Notes under the pieces: generated by a model
Database searches by the model: none
What the model was told of the DNA's origin: nothing
The model's input: only the letters and a program-made list of their open reading frames with translations
Source: Aquimarina longa SW024
GTDB lineage: Bacteria > Bacteroidota > Bacteroidia > Flavobacteriales > Flavobacteriaceae
NCBI RefSeq assembly: GCF_001401755.1
Contig: NZ_KQ474100.1
Span: 312,884 to 376,883, forward strand
Direction: 5' to 3'
DNA: 64,000 bases
In this document: positions 26,526 through 35,912 of the stretch, in pieces
Position numbering within the stretch: the first letter of the stretch is position 1
How the letters are laid out: every line of letters starts with the position of its first letter
Translations under genes and position numbers: made by a program

Positions 26526-29375
26526 TTATATCCGATTACCATTTATATCTAACTCTATGATTATTTTGTTAAGTTTTTTAATTTCTTCAAATTGTGAAGC
26601 TTTATCTCCAACTATAACATAGATCATTTTGTCCTCTTTGATATGTTTAGATATAATAGTCTTAAAATCAGATTCACTCATTTCAATAAGTTCTTTCTGA
26701 TCATCTTCTATAAATGAAGCCGGTTTATTATATTTACTCATTTCTCTTAAGATATTTAATTTATCATTTAAACCTTCATAATTTCGAGTACTTCTTTTAA
26801 GTATTTTTGATTTTGTAACTTTTACATCTTTCTTACTAAAATTGGTACTATAACTAGTTATCATTTCTTTAATAATTTTAAGAGATGGTAATGTCGCATT
26901 AGTACGTACATTCGTTGTTATATAAAAAGGCGAAATATTCTTTTGAGATCTAATGAATGAATATGCTCCATAAGTATATCCTTTGTTTATTCTTAATGTT
27001 TGAAATAATTGACTACTAGATCCTTTTCCTAAAATTTCATTAGCATAATCTAAATTATTAAACTCTGGATCCATAGCTGATAATGCTAATCTCCCTATAA
27101 ATATAACAGATTGCTTAGAACCTGGTACGTCTATAAAGTACAATTGGTTTTTTTGATTTTCTTTTTCGACAATTTTTATTTTGGGAATGGTTATCTCTTT
27201 TGTTTTCCAATTAGTTGCAAGTGATGATAAAGCCTCTTCAACTTTATTCTTTTCTATATTTCCTGCAATATGAAAAATTGCATTGTTAGGAGATAAATTC
27301 TTATAATGATGCTTTATTTCTTCTAAAGAAATATTTTCTATAGTTTCTAATGTTCCAAAATTTGGTAATCCTAAAATATTTTGATTCCCATATAATAGTT
27401 TTTTAAAATTAAATGATGCAATTGCTCTTGGACTTGCTTCACGACCTTTTAACCTTGTTTGTAATGCTTGTTTTAATCGAATATATTCTTTTTTATCCCA
27501 TCGAGGTTCTAACAAAATTTCTTCTATTAAATCTAATGTTTTTTCGAAATTTTTGGCTAAACAAGAGGCTTTAATTCTTATTTCTTCTGTTTCGTTAGAT
27601 ATTGTAATAGATGCTCCTAGAAGACCAATAGCTTCTTCTAACTCTGCAGGGGTTTTTGTTGCGGTTCCTTCCATCATCATACTTGCCATAAAATTCGAAA
27701 TCCCACATTTTTCTATAGGATCTAATAAATGACCTCCAGGTATTGTTATATCAAAATTTACAAGAGGTAATTCATTATTTTCTATACCGTACAACTTCAT
27801 TCCATTAGCAATTTCTCCTGTCCATACTTTGGGAGATTTAAACAATGGCAATTCTCTAGAGTCAGGTTCACTTCTATCATGTTTGGATAGTGTTTTTTTA
27901 TAAACAGCTTCTTCTCCTTGGCTAACTACTTCATTTACTACATCTTGTTTTATTTCTTCTAACCATACTTTTGCTTCTGTGCTATGAGTAACAACTAAGT
28001 CTAATTGATTTTTTGGTACTACACTGGTCATCACATAGTTTTGATTTTTAATGTAAGTATTATATACTCGCATAATATCCTCTCGGGTTACTGCACTTGT
28101 TAATTTAGCAGTTTTTGAAATATACCCTGGATCTTTTATAAATTCATTATCCAAAACTAGTTGAAAAGCCTTATCTAATATAGTACTAACTCCCATATAT
28201 AATTTGGTTTCTAATTCTGCTTTAACTCTTTTAAGTTCATTATCTGTAAATCCTTGTTTTTCAAATTTTTTGAGCCCTTCTTCTATTGCTACTTTTACAC
28301 TATCTAAATCTTTACCTGCATTAGCACGTACTACAAATGAAAACTCACCTGCTATTTCATTAGATTTCTGAAAACTATAAGGATTAGGGGCTAGTTTTTT
28401 TTCTTCAACAAGAATTTTATATAGTGGCGATTTTTTACTTCCGCTTAATAGTTTACTTAAAATATCTAATGCATAGGTGTCTTGATGATATTTTTCAACA
28501 GTTGGGTATACCATTCTAAGTTCTGGTAGCTTTGCAAAATTATCTTCAAAATATAACAATTTGCTATTATTTAGAATAACAGGCATCGGCTTTAAAGGAG
28601 TTACCTCTGGTCCTTTTCTAATTTCACCATACCATTTTGTAACTAATTTTTTAGTTTCTACTATATCAATATCCCCTGCAATGACTAAAGAGGCATTACT
28701 AGCACCATAATATTGAGCATAAAATTCTTTTACATCATCTAATGTTGCTGATTGTAAATCAGGAAGAGAACCAATAACTGTCCAGCTATAAGGATGTCCT
28801 TTTGGGTATAAATGTTTACGAATAATCTCATCTGTATATCCGTAAGGCATATTATCTACTCGTTGGCGTTTTTCATTTTTAACTACTTGCTTTTCTCTTT
28901 CTAGTGCTGCTTTAGTAACTGTATTAATCATATATCCAAAACGGTCTGAATCTATCCAAAGAATTTTTTCAAAAGCATCTTTTGGTACTACTTCATAATA
29001 TCTGGTAGCATCATTTGATGTACCTCCATTACGTTTTCCTCCCCATTCTGGTATTAGCTTTCTATTTGCTCCTACAGGAGTATTCTCAGAATCATTAAAA
29101 GACATATGTTCAAAAAAATGCGCAAATCCTGTCTTACCAGGCTTTTCTCGACTAGACCCAACATGCATAATTGTAGCTACTGCTACAATAGGGTCACTAT
29201 GATCTTCATGGAGAATTACTTCTAAGCCATTATCTAGAGTAAATTTTTCATAATCAATTTTAAATTCAGTAACTGTATCATCAGATACTTCTTTTGTTAT
29301 TTTCTGTTCTGAGTTTGAACAAGAACATAAAATTCCGTACATAATTAGTATTTGAATCTTTATGAAAAATGACAT
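26526..29375 (-). CDS. M16 family (insulinase-like) zinc peptidase, lipoprotein
   Basis: The ATG at 29375 is preferred over an upstream TTG because it directly begins the signal peptide MSFFIKIQILIMYGILCSC; the lipobox Cys is residue 17. The N-terminal M16 unit has the inverted zinc motif HFFEH (His 86, Glu 89, His 90) and the downstream Glu-rich ALEREKQVVKNEKRQR. A second, motif-free M16 pair (from about residue 500) forms the other half of the clamshell, giving the usual length of about 950. It would degrade peptides in the periplasm. It is the last gene of the minus-strand run from 30701, separated from ompA-like by a long palindrome. Confidence 0.88.
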   Translation of the reverse strand: MSFFIKIQILIMYGILCSCSNSEQKITKEVSDDTVTEFKIDYEKFTLDNGLEVILHEDHSDPIVAVATIMHVGSSREKPGKTGFAHFFEHMSFNDSENTPVGANRKLIPEWGGKRNGGTSNDATRYYEVVPKDAFEKILWIDSDRFGYMINTVTKAALEREKQVVKNEKRQRVDNMPYGYTDEIIRKHLYPKGHPYSWTVIGSLPDLQSATLDDVKEFYAQYYGASNASLVIAGDIDIVETKKLVTKWYGEIRKGPEVTPLKPMPVILNNSKLLYFEDNFAKLPELRMVYPTVEKYHQDTYALDILSKLLSGSKKSPLYKILVEEKKLAPNPYSFQKSNEIAGEFSFVVRANAGKDLDSVKVAIEEGLKKFEKQGFTDNELKRVKAELETKLYMGVSTILDKAFQLVLDNEFIKDPGYISKTAKLTSAVTREDIMRVYNTYIKNQNYVMTSVVPKNQLDLVVTHSTEAKVWLEEIKQDVVNEVVSQGEEAVYKKTLSKHDRSEPDSRELPLFKSPKVWTGEIANGMKLYGIENNELPLVNFDITIPGGHLLDPIEKCGISNFMASMMMEGTATKTPAELEEAIGLLGASITISNETEEIRIKASCLAKNFEKTLDLIEEILLEPRWDKKEYIRLKQALQTRLKGREASPRAIASFNFKKLLYGNQNILGLPNFGTLETIENISLEEIKHHYKNLSPNNAIFHIAGNIEKNKVEEALSSLATNWKTKEITIPKIKIVEKENQKNQLYFIDVPGSKQSVIFIGRLALSAMDPEFNNLDYANEILGKGSSSQLFQTLRINKGYTYGAYSFIRSQKNISPFYITTNVRTNATLPSLKIIKEMITSYSTNFSKKDVKVTKSKILKRSTRNYEGLNDKLNILREMSKYNKPASFIEDDQKELIEMSESDFKTIISKHIKEDKMIYVIVGDKASQFEEIKKLNKIIIELDINGNRI

Positions 29376-29437
29376 TGTGTAAGGCAATTTTGGTTAATAA
29401 TATATTATGTAAGAATAACAAAAATAATGAATATTAC

Positions 29438-29499
29438 TAACTAAAATAGATAAAAAAAACCTAACAATATTGTTAGGTTTTTTTTATCTATTTTAGTTA
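29438..29499. terminator. 62-bp perfect palindrome, bidirectional terminator
   Basis: Every base from 29438 to 29468 is matched by 29469 to 29499 (centre CAACAATATTGTTG). The inner CCTAACAATATTGTTAGG is flanked by A8 and T8, so on either strand it is a stem followed by a U-run. It lies 12 bp past the OmpA-like stop and 63 bp before the M16 start, so it separates the two transcripts. Confidence 0.85.
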
Positions 29500-29510
29500 A
29501 TGCTGAAAAA

Positions 29511-30203
29511 TTATTGTTTCACCTGTTTTTGTGCGTCTTGTTTCATCTTTTCATTGGCAACAATACCTAGTTCAACTCTTCTATTTTTAGCTCTCCCTTC
29601 TGGGGTGGCATTATCATATTTAGGAAGTGTTTCTCCATGTGCATATATGGTCAAACGATTTTTACTTATTCCCTGAGATACCAAATAAGCAGAAACGGCA
29701 TTAGCTCTTTTCTGTGATAAGGTCATATTATATGCATCATTTCCAGAGCTATCAGTATGTCCTTCTACAATAATGTTAGTATCTGGATATTCTTTAAATA
29801 TTCTAGCTAATTTATTAAGGTTAGTTTTAGATTTAGAATTGATATTTGATTTATTAGTATCAAAATAAACACCACTATTTTCATCAAAAACAACATCAAT
29901 ACCTTCTCCTACTCTAGTAACTTCTGCTCCTGGTATTTCTGATTCGATTTTCTGAGCTTGCTTATCCATTTGCTTACCAATAACACCTCCTGCAACACCT
30001 CCTACTACTCCACCGATTACTGCTCCTAGTGCAGAATTTTTTCCTTTAACATTATTTCCTATGATTCCTCCTAATACAGCTCCTGTAGCAGTACCTATAA
30101 CTGCTCCTTTTTGTGTGTTATTAGCATTATTAACGGCATCACAACTAATCAAGAATGTAATTGCTATTACTGCAACTATTATTTTTTTAAGATTTGTATT
30201 CAT
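29511..30203 (-). CDS. OmpA family lipoprotein with glycine-zipper domain
   Basis: The 230-residue protein has a lipobox FLISC (Cys near residue 21), then a glycine zipper (about residues 33-80) of repeated GAVIGTATGAVLGGIIGN-type units. A C-terminal OmpA domain follows (about 100-220), with GVYFDTNKSNIN, IIVEGHTDSSGNDAYN and LSQKRANAVSAYLVSQGI, the last closing with NRRVELGI. The OmpA domain binds peptidoglycan; glycine-zipper segments pack against membranes. It would tether the outer membrane to the wall. It starts 18 bp after the preceding lipocalin-like gene stop, so the two form an operon. Confidence 0.9.
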   Translation of the reverse strand: MNTNLKKIIVAVIAITFLISCDAVNNANNTQKGAVIGTATGAVLGGIIGNNVKGKNSALGAVIGGVVGGVAGGVIGKQMDKQAQKIESEIPGAEVTRVGEGIDVVFDENSGVYFDTNKSNINSKSKTNLNKLARIFKEYPDTNIIVEGHTDSSGNDAYNMTLSQKRANAVSAYLVSQGISKNRLTIYAHGETLPKYDNATPEGRAKNRRVELGIVANEKMKQDAQKQVKQ

Positions 30204-30221
30204 TGTCTTTTGATATTTTAA

Positions 30222-30701
30222 TTATTGTTCTTTGTTAAAATCCATAGTAATCACAAAAGGCTTACCTTCTAAGCTTACTGTCATAGACCAAGTCATTGTA
30301 GTAGTATCTAGATGCTTTAAAAGCATTCTATATCCAGCATTGTTATTAGTACTTTTTTTCTTTTCGTCTATTGGTTTAAATAAGAAATAGTATTCTCCAT
30401 CTCCTTCTGGTTTAGGTATAGTAAATCTAAAATTTCTTAATCCTTTAGAGGCACATTCACTTTGATATACTTCATAGTTTCCTGTGTTATTATTAGGAAT
30501 AAATCTCCAGTAACTACCTATAAAACATTCTGAAGGAGCATCATTATATAAATTAACTTGAAAAATCCCTTCTCGATCATAAGATATTTTACTCAAAGTC
30601 CATTTTCCTTTAAGTGTTTTTTTTGCAGCAATAACTGTTTGTTGTGTACTAGTGCATGAGGCTAATAAAACAACTGTCAGTACTAAAATAAGTTTTTTCA
30701 T
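30222..30701 (-). CDS. Lipocalin-like lipoprotein
   Basis: The ATG at 30701 (MKKLILVLTVVLLASC) is chosen over an upstream ATG at 30767, since the 22 extra residues are not signal-like. Lipobox LLASC gives an acylated Cys at residue 16. The mature part opens LKGKWTLSKISYD and includes beta strands YWRFIPNNNTGNYEVYQ and MTWSMTVSLEGKPFVITMDF, the pattern of a lipocalin-like (small beta-barrel) domain. The role is not known; it is cotranscribed with the OmpA-like gene. Confidence 0.7.
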   Translation of the reverse strand: MKKLILVLTVVLLASCTSTQQTVIAAKKTLKGKWTLSKISYDREGIFQVNLYNDAPSECFIGSYWRFIPNNNTGNYEVYQSECASKGLRNFRFTIPKPEGDGEYYFLFKPIDEKKKSTNNNAGYRMLLKHLDTTTMTWSMTVSLEGKPFVITMDFNKEQ

Positions 30702-30905
30702 TATTGTGTGTTTTAGTATATAAAAATAGCGAATACGGATAACGTACCCAATATTAATATATTTCAAAATTATAATTTATTATTACGTAAAATAAATACT
30801 AAAAAATAGATAGGACGCATAAAATTTGGATAAAAAATATTCTACAATATATATTTAACTAGTTATTAACTTTATAAGCAGATAATACTATAGTTATCTT
30901 AAATT

Positions 30906-32222
30906 TTATTTTTTTGGAACTCTAAATAACAATATAAGGCCTATTACAAAAAAGAGTATTAAAAAAAGTATTGAGTAGCGTACACTCCCTGTCATCTGGG
31001 CGATGATACCGTATGAAAACATTCCAATAACAATACCTACTTTTTCGGATACATCATAAAAACTAAAATATGAGGCTGTATCTACAGCATTTTTTGGTAA
31101 CAATTTTGAATACGTAGATCTTGATAGGGCTTGTATTCCTCCCATAACTAAACCTACAATTGCTGCAGTGATATAAAATTGATAAGGTGTAGTAATAGTG
31201 TATGCGTATATACAGATCCCTATCCAAATAAAATTAATGACTATTAATGTTTGTATGTTTCCAAATTTTGAAGAAGCTTTTGAGGTAAAGAATGCTCCAA
31301 GTACTGCTACAAGTTGAATTAATAGAATACTTATAATTAATCCTGTAGTAGCATCTTGATCTCCCCAATCTAATTCTTCGATACCAAAATATGTAGCAAT
31401 AAGCATTATGGTCTGTACTGCCATACTATATACAAAGAATGCACTAAGATATCTACGAAGTCTTATATCATTCTTCAATGCATTCCAAATTGTTTTTAAT
31501 TCTTTAAATCCATTAAAAACAACTGCTTTTGAGAGCACATCTTTCTGATGTCCTTTAGGAAGGTAATAATACGTATATTGGCTAAAGCCTATCCACCACA
31601 CTCCTACCATAACAAAAGACAATCTGGTTGGGACTCCTTTATTTTCAAAACCAAACGAATCATAAAAAAATATCATAGCAAGGTTAATAATCAATAAGAG
31701 TACACTTCCTATATAGCCTAATGAATACCCTTTTGCACTAATAGCATCTTGTTGTTCTGGAAATGCGATATCTGGTAGATATGAATTATAGAATACCAAA
31801 CTTGCCCAAAAACCTATTAATGCAAAAAAATAGCACAATAAACCAAACCATAGATGTTCTAAACTAAACCAATATAAACCAATACATGATAATGCTCCTA
31901 AGTAGCAGAAAAATTTCAAAAAATTCTTTTTATTTCCTATGTAATCTGCTATTCCCGAAAGTAGAGGACTAATTATTGAGACTGTTAAAAAAGCTATGGC
32001 AGTAACATAGCTTATTAAGGAATCATTGTTAAAATCATAACCTAAAAAACGTACTGTATCACTAACAATAGCTCCTTGATCATTTCTTACTATAGTTAAT
32101 GCTCCCCAAAAGATAGGAAAAACAGCTGATGAAATAGTTAGATTATATACTGAGTTTGCCCAATCATAAAATGCCCATGCATTTAATAATTTTTTACTTC
32201 CTTTTGGTAATATTGTCTTCAT
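30906..32222 (-). CDS. MFS transporter, UMF1/Atg22-like
   Basis: The 438-residue protein has about 11-12 membrane segments. It opens LLNAWAFYDWANSVYNLTISSAVFPIFW, the landmark of the UMF1 (unknown major facilitator 1, Atg22-like) family, and later GGIQALSRSTYSKLLPKN, the typical loop between helices 10 and 11. Yeast Atg22 exports amino acids from vacuoles; bacterial substrates are unknown. Single-gene transcript between the M48 gene and the lipocalin-like operon; no terminator identified in the 204 bp downstream. Confidence 0.85.
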   Translation of the reverse strand: MKTILPKGSKKLLNAWAFYDWANSVYNLTISSAVFPIFWGALTIVRNDQGAIVSDTVRFLGYDFNNDSLISYVTAIAFLTVSIISPLLSGIADYIGNKKNFLKFFCYLGALSCIGLYWFSLEHLWFGLLCYFFALIGFWASLVFYNSYLPDIAFPEQQDAISAKGYSLGYIGSVLLLIINLAMIFFYDSFGFENKGVPTRLSFVMVGVWWIGFSQYTYYYLPKGHQKDVLSKAVVFNGFKELKTIWNALKNDIRLRRYLSAFFVYSMAVQTIMLIATYFGIEELDWGDQDATTGLIISILLIQLVAVLGAFFTSKASSKFGNIQTLIVINFIWIGICIYAYTITTPYQFYITAAIVGLVMGGIQALSRSTYSKLLPKNAVDTASYFSFYDVSEKVGIVIGMFSYGIIAQMTGSVRYSILFLILFFVIGLILLFRVPKK

Positions 32223-32321
32223 AGAATATATAAAAGTTATAAAAAATAAATTTGTTATATCGTGGGATTAATACCACTTAAAAAAACTGAATTCTTTAAT
32301 AGTTTTTTTTTAACTAAAAAA

Positions 32322-32351
32322 AAGCTGTTCTGAATTTGCTCAGAACAGCTT
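32322..32351 (-). terminator. Intrinsic terminator after the M48 peptidase gene
   Basis: AAGCTGTTCTGA (32322-32333) and TCAGAACAGCTT (32340-32351) make a perfect 12-bp stem with a 6-nt loop. On the minus strand it is followed by TTTTTTTAG, so it ends the peptidase transcript that stops at 32394. Confidence 0.85.
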
Positions 32352-32393
32352 CTAAAGTAAGTATAATCTTTTTAAGAATATAAACTTTATAAT

Positions 32394-33215
32394 TTATTTA
32401 AAGGATGTAACTCCAAATTTTTTAGCTTCGGCTCTTGCTGCTGGAGCCCAAGCGGTAAGATTTGCAATACGTGTATCACTAGATGGGTGGGTACTCATAA
32501 ACTCTGGTGGTGCTTGTCCTCCACTATTAGCTTTCATACGTCTCCATAAGTTAGCTGCTTCATCAGGATTATATCCTGCAATTGCCATCAATTGTAACCC
32601 TATGCGATCAGCTTCAGTTTCATGACTTCTACTAAATGGTAACATTACTCCAAATTGACTTCCCAGACCAAAAGCAGTACCTACAATTTGCTGTGTTTTT
32701 TGATCTTTTCCACTCACTGCTATTGCTGTTGCAGCTCCTGCTAGTTGTTGAATTTGACCTGCACTCATTCGTTGTTGACCGTGATTTGCTAATGCATGAG
32801 CTACTTCGTGTCCCATTACAGCTGCTATACCAGTTTCACTTTTTGCTATTGGTAAGATACCTGTATAAAATACTATTTTACCACCAGGCATACACCAAGC
32901 ATTTACATTTTTATCATCTACAAGATTGTATTCCCACTTGTAGTCTTTTAAATATCCTTGATATCCATTAGCATTTAACCAACGTTCTGAAGCTCTTGAA
33001 ATTTTTTGACCTACTCTGGTGATCATCTCTGCTTCAGATGTTCCTTTTATTACTTTATTCTCTCCTAAGAACTGATTGTATTGCTGGAAAGCCATAGGCA
33101 GTATCTGAGAATTAGGAACTAATGCTAATGTCTGTTTACCAGTAAATGGATTTGTAGCACAGGACATAAACAATAAAATGGTTCCTATTATAACTATAGA
33201 TTTTCGTGTCTTCAT
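32394..33215 (-). CDS. M48 family metallopeptidase, lipoprotein
   Basis: The 273-residue protein has lipobox FMSC (Cys near 19) and the M48 zinc motif HEVAHALANHG (about residue 132-136); the third ligand lies in SRSHETEADRIGLQLMAIAGY, whose EADRIG is the usual M48 second motif. The C-terminus has THPSSDTRIANL, another family landmark. It is related to BepA/LoiP-type periplasmic peptidases that act on outer-membrane protein quality control. The length of about 270 is normal for the flavobacterial form. A strong hairpin terminator follows. Monocistronic. Confidence 0.9.
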   Translation of the reverse strand: MKTRKSIVIIGTILLFMSCATNPFTGKQTLALVPNSQILPMAFQQYNQFLGENKVIKGTSEAEMITRVGQKISRASERWLNANGYQGYLKDYKWEYNLVDDKNVNAWCMPGGKIVFYTGILPIAKSETGIAAVMGHEVAHALANHGQQRMSAGQIQQLAGAATAIAVSGKDQKTQQIVGTAFGLGSQFGVMLPFSRSHETEADRIGLQLMAIAGYNPDEAANLWRRMKANSGGQAPPEFMSTHPSSDTRIANLTAWAPAARAEAKKFGVTSFK

Positions 33216-33342
33216 ATGTAATACTATCTTGTAAGGTTCTTTTTTTAAAAATACAAAAATAACAAGCGTTCTTCAAAAAACAATAGATAATAATGTTTTT
33301 AAAAATCTATGTATTGTTATTTTTTTCGATAAAGTACATCTA

Positions 33343-35745
33343 TCATGCCACAATATGAAGTTCTGTAAAATTTTTAGGTACAATTAATTCATTTTTATCA
33401 ATATCAAAATTTACACTTTCAGATGCTACTACTACATTATCAATTTCGATAGTATTGATTTTAAAAGGAAGCCCTATTAATTCAATTCTCATGGTTTCAT
33501 ACTCACTAATATAACTTCCGCTTTTATGTTGCTGTATAATGATTTCATTATCTTTTCCTGTAAAAGAGAAACTTCTAAGACTAAAACGTCCTTTTGCATA
33601 ATCATAACCGTCTTGAGCATCTTCATATACTTTTGATACTTCTTTGTCTCCTAATTTATAATAAGCTTCTAGTTTCAATTCGTCTATTTTCTTTTCTCCG
33701 ACATATTGTTGTATTGGATACTTAGGAATAATTGCTCCTTCTTTAATAAATAATGGAATAGTATCTAGATCAGCATCTACCCATTTTTCTTTTCCACCTA
33801 CTACATAGGTACGAGTCCAGTAATTATACCAATTTCCTCTTGGAATATACATTCTTCTACCATTAGCGTTTGGTTCTTGTATTGGGCATACGAGAATTTG
33901 GTTTCCAAAAACAAATTCATCAGTTCTGTAATGTGTTTGTAAATCTCCTTGGTCATAGAGCACTAAGGATTTTAACATTGGAATTCCTGCCTCGGCGTAT
34001 TCCCAAAACATAGTGTATAAATATGGTAATAATTGATAACGTAGTTCTACATACTTTCTGGTAACATCTATAACTTCTTCTCCAAATGTCCAAGGTTCTT
34101 GATTACCGTGATCACCAGAAGAGTGTGTACGACAGAATGGATGAAATACGCCTAGTTGTATCCATCGTGCATAGAGCTCTCCTGTAGGGTGTTCTGCAAA
34201 ACCTCCGATATCACTACCTGTAAAGGACATACCACTCATACTCATCCGCTGTGCTTGTATATTAGCAATCCATAGGTGTTCCCATGTTGCTACATTATCT
34301 CCTGTCCAAGATGATGTATATCGCTGTGCTCCAGAATATGCAGATCGTGTAATAATAAAAGGGCGTTTAGGATATGCAAATCGTTTTACCCCTTCGTAAG
34401 TAGCTCTAGCCATCTGGGTACCATATATATTATGAGCTTTTCTATGACTACAATGGTTTCCATCATAGTTGTGACGTACATCATTAGGGAAAGTTTTGCC
34501 AGGGACTTCCATTACAGCTGGCTCATTCATATCATTCCATACTCCTTTCACTCCTATTTCATCGATAATTTCTTTAAACAATCCAGCCCACCATTCTCTA
34601 ACTTCAGGATTTGTAAAGTCTGGGAAATAACACTCTCCAGGCCATACTTTACCTCGCATATATGGACCATCTGCTCTTTTACAGAAATAATCATTTTGTA
34701 TCGCTTCTTGGTATACAGAATAGTCATCATCAATTTTAATCCCTGGATCAATAATCACTACAGTTTTAAAACCATCTTCTGCTAGTTCTGTTACCATACG
34801 TTTAGGGTCTGGAAAATACTCTTTATTCCATGTAAAACATCTAAACCCTTCCATATAATCAATATCTAGATAAATCGCATCACAAGGGATTCTAAGTTCT
34901 CTAAATTTATTGGTTATCTCTTTTACTTTATTCTCTGGGTAATAACTCCATTTACATTGGTGGTATCCTAATGCCCATAATGGAGGTAATTCTGGCTTAC
35001 CAGTAAGATCTGTATATCGTGTTACAACATCTTGCATATTAGGACCATAAAAGAAATAATAATTCATCTCTCCTCCCTGAGCCCAAAAACTTGTTACATT
35101 ACGGCGCTCATGACAAAAATCAAAAAAGGTTTTGAATGTATTGTCAAAAAATATTCCATAGGCTCTTTCTTCATACATTCCGATATAAAAAGGAACACTC
35201 TTATACAAGGGATCTTGATCTTTTCCAAAAGCATATTGATCAGTAGCCCAGTTTTGTATACGTTTTCCTTTTAGGTTAAGATGCATGGGTTTATCACCTA
35301 ATCCATAATAGCACTCTCCCTGAGGTGCTGATTTACTCATTTTTACAATATTTCCTCCATATTCATAGCTTTGTTCCCAATGAAAACCCCAATCGTCTTT
35401 ACAGACTATATTACCTTCTTTATCATTAATAGTAACATGAATATTAGCTTTAGAAATAGTTATACTTATTTTTGAAGTAGTTACAATATATTTATTTTCA
35501 TCTTCTTCTACTTCTAGAATACTATATCCTCTAGCACCTGTTTCGCTTATTGCATAAGAAAAGTCTTTTTCAAAATTATTATCTGTAGCGTATCTAAAAC
35601 GAATAACGCTACCTCTTAAAATAGTAACTTGTAGAATTACTCCATTTTCTGTTGTGAAATTTAATTTATCTACATTTTGTGAAAAGGAAATAATCTTACC
35701 AGGAAATAAATTCCCTTTTTGTTCTAATTCTGTATTAATAATCAT
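33343..35745 (-). CDS. Alpha-glucosidase, glycoside hydrolase family 31
   Basis: The 800-residue protein shows the GH31 landmarks: AIYLDIDYMEGFRCFTWN (about residue 293), the nucleophile motif GVWNDMNEPAV (about 400), the acid/base SSWTGDNVATWEHL (about 480) and GSDIGGF. A beta-sandwich N-terminal domain includes AYGIFFDN. It would release glucose from the non-reducing ends of alpha-glucans. It is the last gene of the glgA-glgC-glgB row, 167 bp after glgB, so it probably takes part in glycogen turnover; whether it is cytosolic fits the lack of a signal peptide. The start ATG at 35745 precedes IINTELEQKG. Confidence 0.9.
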   Translation of the reverse strand: MIINTELEQKGNLFPGKIISFSQNVDKLNFTTENGVILQVTILRGSVIRFRYATDNNFEKDFSYAISETGARGYSILEVEEDENKYIVTTSKISITISKANIHVTINDKEGNIVCKDDWGFHWEQSYEYGGNIVKMSKSAPQGECYYGLGDKPMHLNLKGKRIQNWATDQYAFGKDQDPLYKSVPFYIGMYEERAYGIFFDNTFKTFFDFCHERRNVTSFWAQGGEMNYYFFYGPNMQDVVTRYTDLTGKPELPPLWALGYHQCKWSYYPENKVKEITNKFRELRIPCDAIYLDIDYMEGFRCFTWNKEYFPDPKRMVTELAEDGFKTVVIIDPGIKIDDDYSVYQEAIQNDYFCKRADGPYMRGKVWPGECYFPDFTNPEVREWWAGLFKEIIDEIGVKGVWNDMNEPAVMEVPGKTFPNDVRHNYDGNHCSHRKAHNIYGTQMARATYEGVKRFAYPKRPFIITRSAYSGAQRYTSSWTGDNVATWEHLWIANIQAQRMSMSGMSFTGSDIGGFAEHPTGELYARWIQLGVFHPFCRTHSSGDHGNQEPWTFGEEVIDVTRKYVELRYQLLPYLYTMFWEYAEAGIPMLKSLVLYDQGDLQTHYRTDEFVFGNQILVCPIQEPNANGRRMYIPRGNWYNYWTRTYVVGGKEKWVDADLDTIPLFIKEGAIIPKYPIQQYVGEKKIDELKLEAYYKLGDKEVSKVYEDAQDGYDYAKGRFSLRSFSFTGKDNEIIIQQHKSGSYISEYETMRIELIGLPFKINTIEIDNVVVASESVNFDIDKNELIVPKNFTELHIVA

Positions 35746-35912
35746 ATGATTTTCTTTTTCGTTGAGTTTAGACTTGTATACACTATATTTAATTCGGTGT
35801 TTTTTCTAAAAAAAACTATAAAATAATTTAAGATATTAAATGTATTAATAATAGTATATTTTGGGTTGTTTTTTTGTTTATTACTACTGTTACTAAATGG
35901 TTAATTTATTAC

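Noticed and set aside
30702..30767. Upstream start (ATG at 30767) for the lipocalin-like gene
   Set aside because: The ATG at 30701 begins a standard lipoprotein signal peptide; the extra 22 residues would place charged and aromatic residues before it.
32636..32971. 111-codon plus-strand frame inside the M48 peptidase gene
   Set aside because: It is antisense to a well-supported gene and its translation is a leucine/histidine-rich product with no family features.
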